Of a DNA stretch of 5,621 bases, positions 5,541 through 5,621 are shown piece by piece. Position 1 is the stretch's first letter; each line of letters starts with the position of its first letter. Location: assembly GCA_947377625.1 (NCBI GenBank), contig CANCGR010000212.1:1-5621 (forward strand), written 5' to 3'. The notes below the pieces were generated by a model. The model was given only the letters and a program-made list of their open reading frames with translations. It was not told where the DNA came from and did no database searches. The stretch comes from Gammaproteobacteria bacterium. GTDB lineage: Bacteria; Pseudomonadota; Gammaproteobacteria; Pseudomonadales; Pseudohongiellaceae. A program made the translations under genes and the position numbers.

Positions 5541-5621
5541 TTATTCAATCGCATCCAGCACTTCTATATGCGGTGGGCCCGCCATGAAGGCACCGAATGT
5601 GGCGGGAATGGCTTGGTAATG
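5541..5621 (-). CDS. C-terminal fragment of an unidentified protein
   Basis: The frame is open from the right edge to TAA at 5543-5541, giving the last 26 residues of a protein, including FGAFMAGPPHIEVLDAIE at the end. The other two minus-strand frames contain stops here. The close spacing to the M13 gene supports a real gene end in the same operon. The MAGPP segment faintly recalls the nucleotide-binding turn of flavin/NAD reductases, but the tail after it is too short for that family and I do not assign a function. Confidence 0.6.
   Translation of the reverse strand, partial: HYQAIPATFGAFMAGPPHIEVLDAIE

Overview
The window is a one-sided stretch: every gene that can be supported reads on the minus strand, right to left. 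The SoFic-like Fic protein (named for the Shewanella oneidensis protein) and the outer-membrane M13 lipoprotein peptidase suggest a gammaproteobacterium. The sequence does not allow a genus call.

Right part (about 3430-5621): the last 26 codons of an unidentified gene are followed after 21 bp by a complete zinc metallopeptidase of family M13 (neprilysin/PepO type) with a lipoprotein signal. The base composition and codon use here look like ordinary G+C-richer chromosome. Just past the M13 stop is a perfect 15-bp stem hairpin (3393-3425).

Middle part (about 2140-3355): a Fic-family AMP-transferase of the SoFic type has an N-terminal inhibitory motif, a complete Fic core and a C-terminal winged helix. 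In front of it is the best regulatory signal in the window. A minus-strand promoter (TTGACA, 17 bp, TATCGT) has a 19-bp palindrome filling the space between its two boxes, and two more half-sites extend the array with an exact 30-bp period. This looks like an operator, possibly bound by the Fic protein's own winged helix.

Left part (1-2140): four small, visibly more A+T-rich genes are separated by 70-140 bp gaps that contain dyads. In transcription order they are a stand-alone GIY-YIG domain protein, an uncharacterised protein that resembles a PD-(D/E)XK nuclease fold, a GFA-family zinc protein, and a zeta-toxin-like P-loop kinase cut off by the left edge. With the Fic gene this gives a run of toxin-like and nuclease-fold genes typical of an accessory region. 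They are separately spaced cargo rather than a tight operon, and nothing shows directly that they work together. No tRNA, rRNA, CRISPR array, transposase or integrase is visible.
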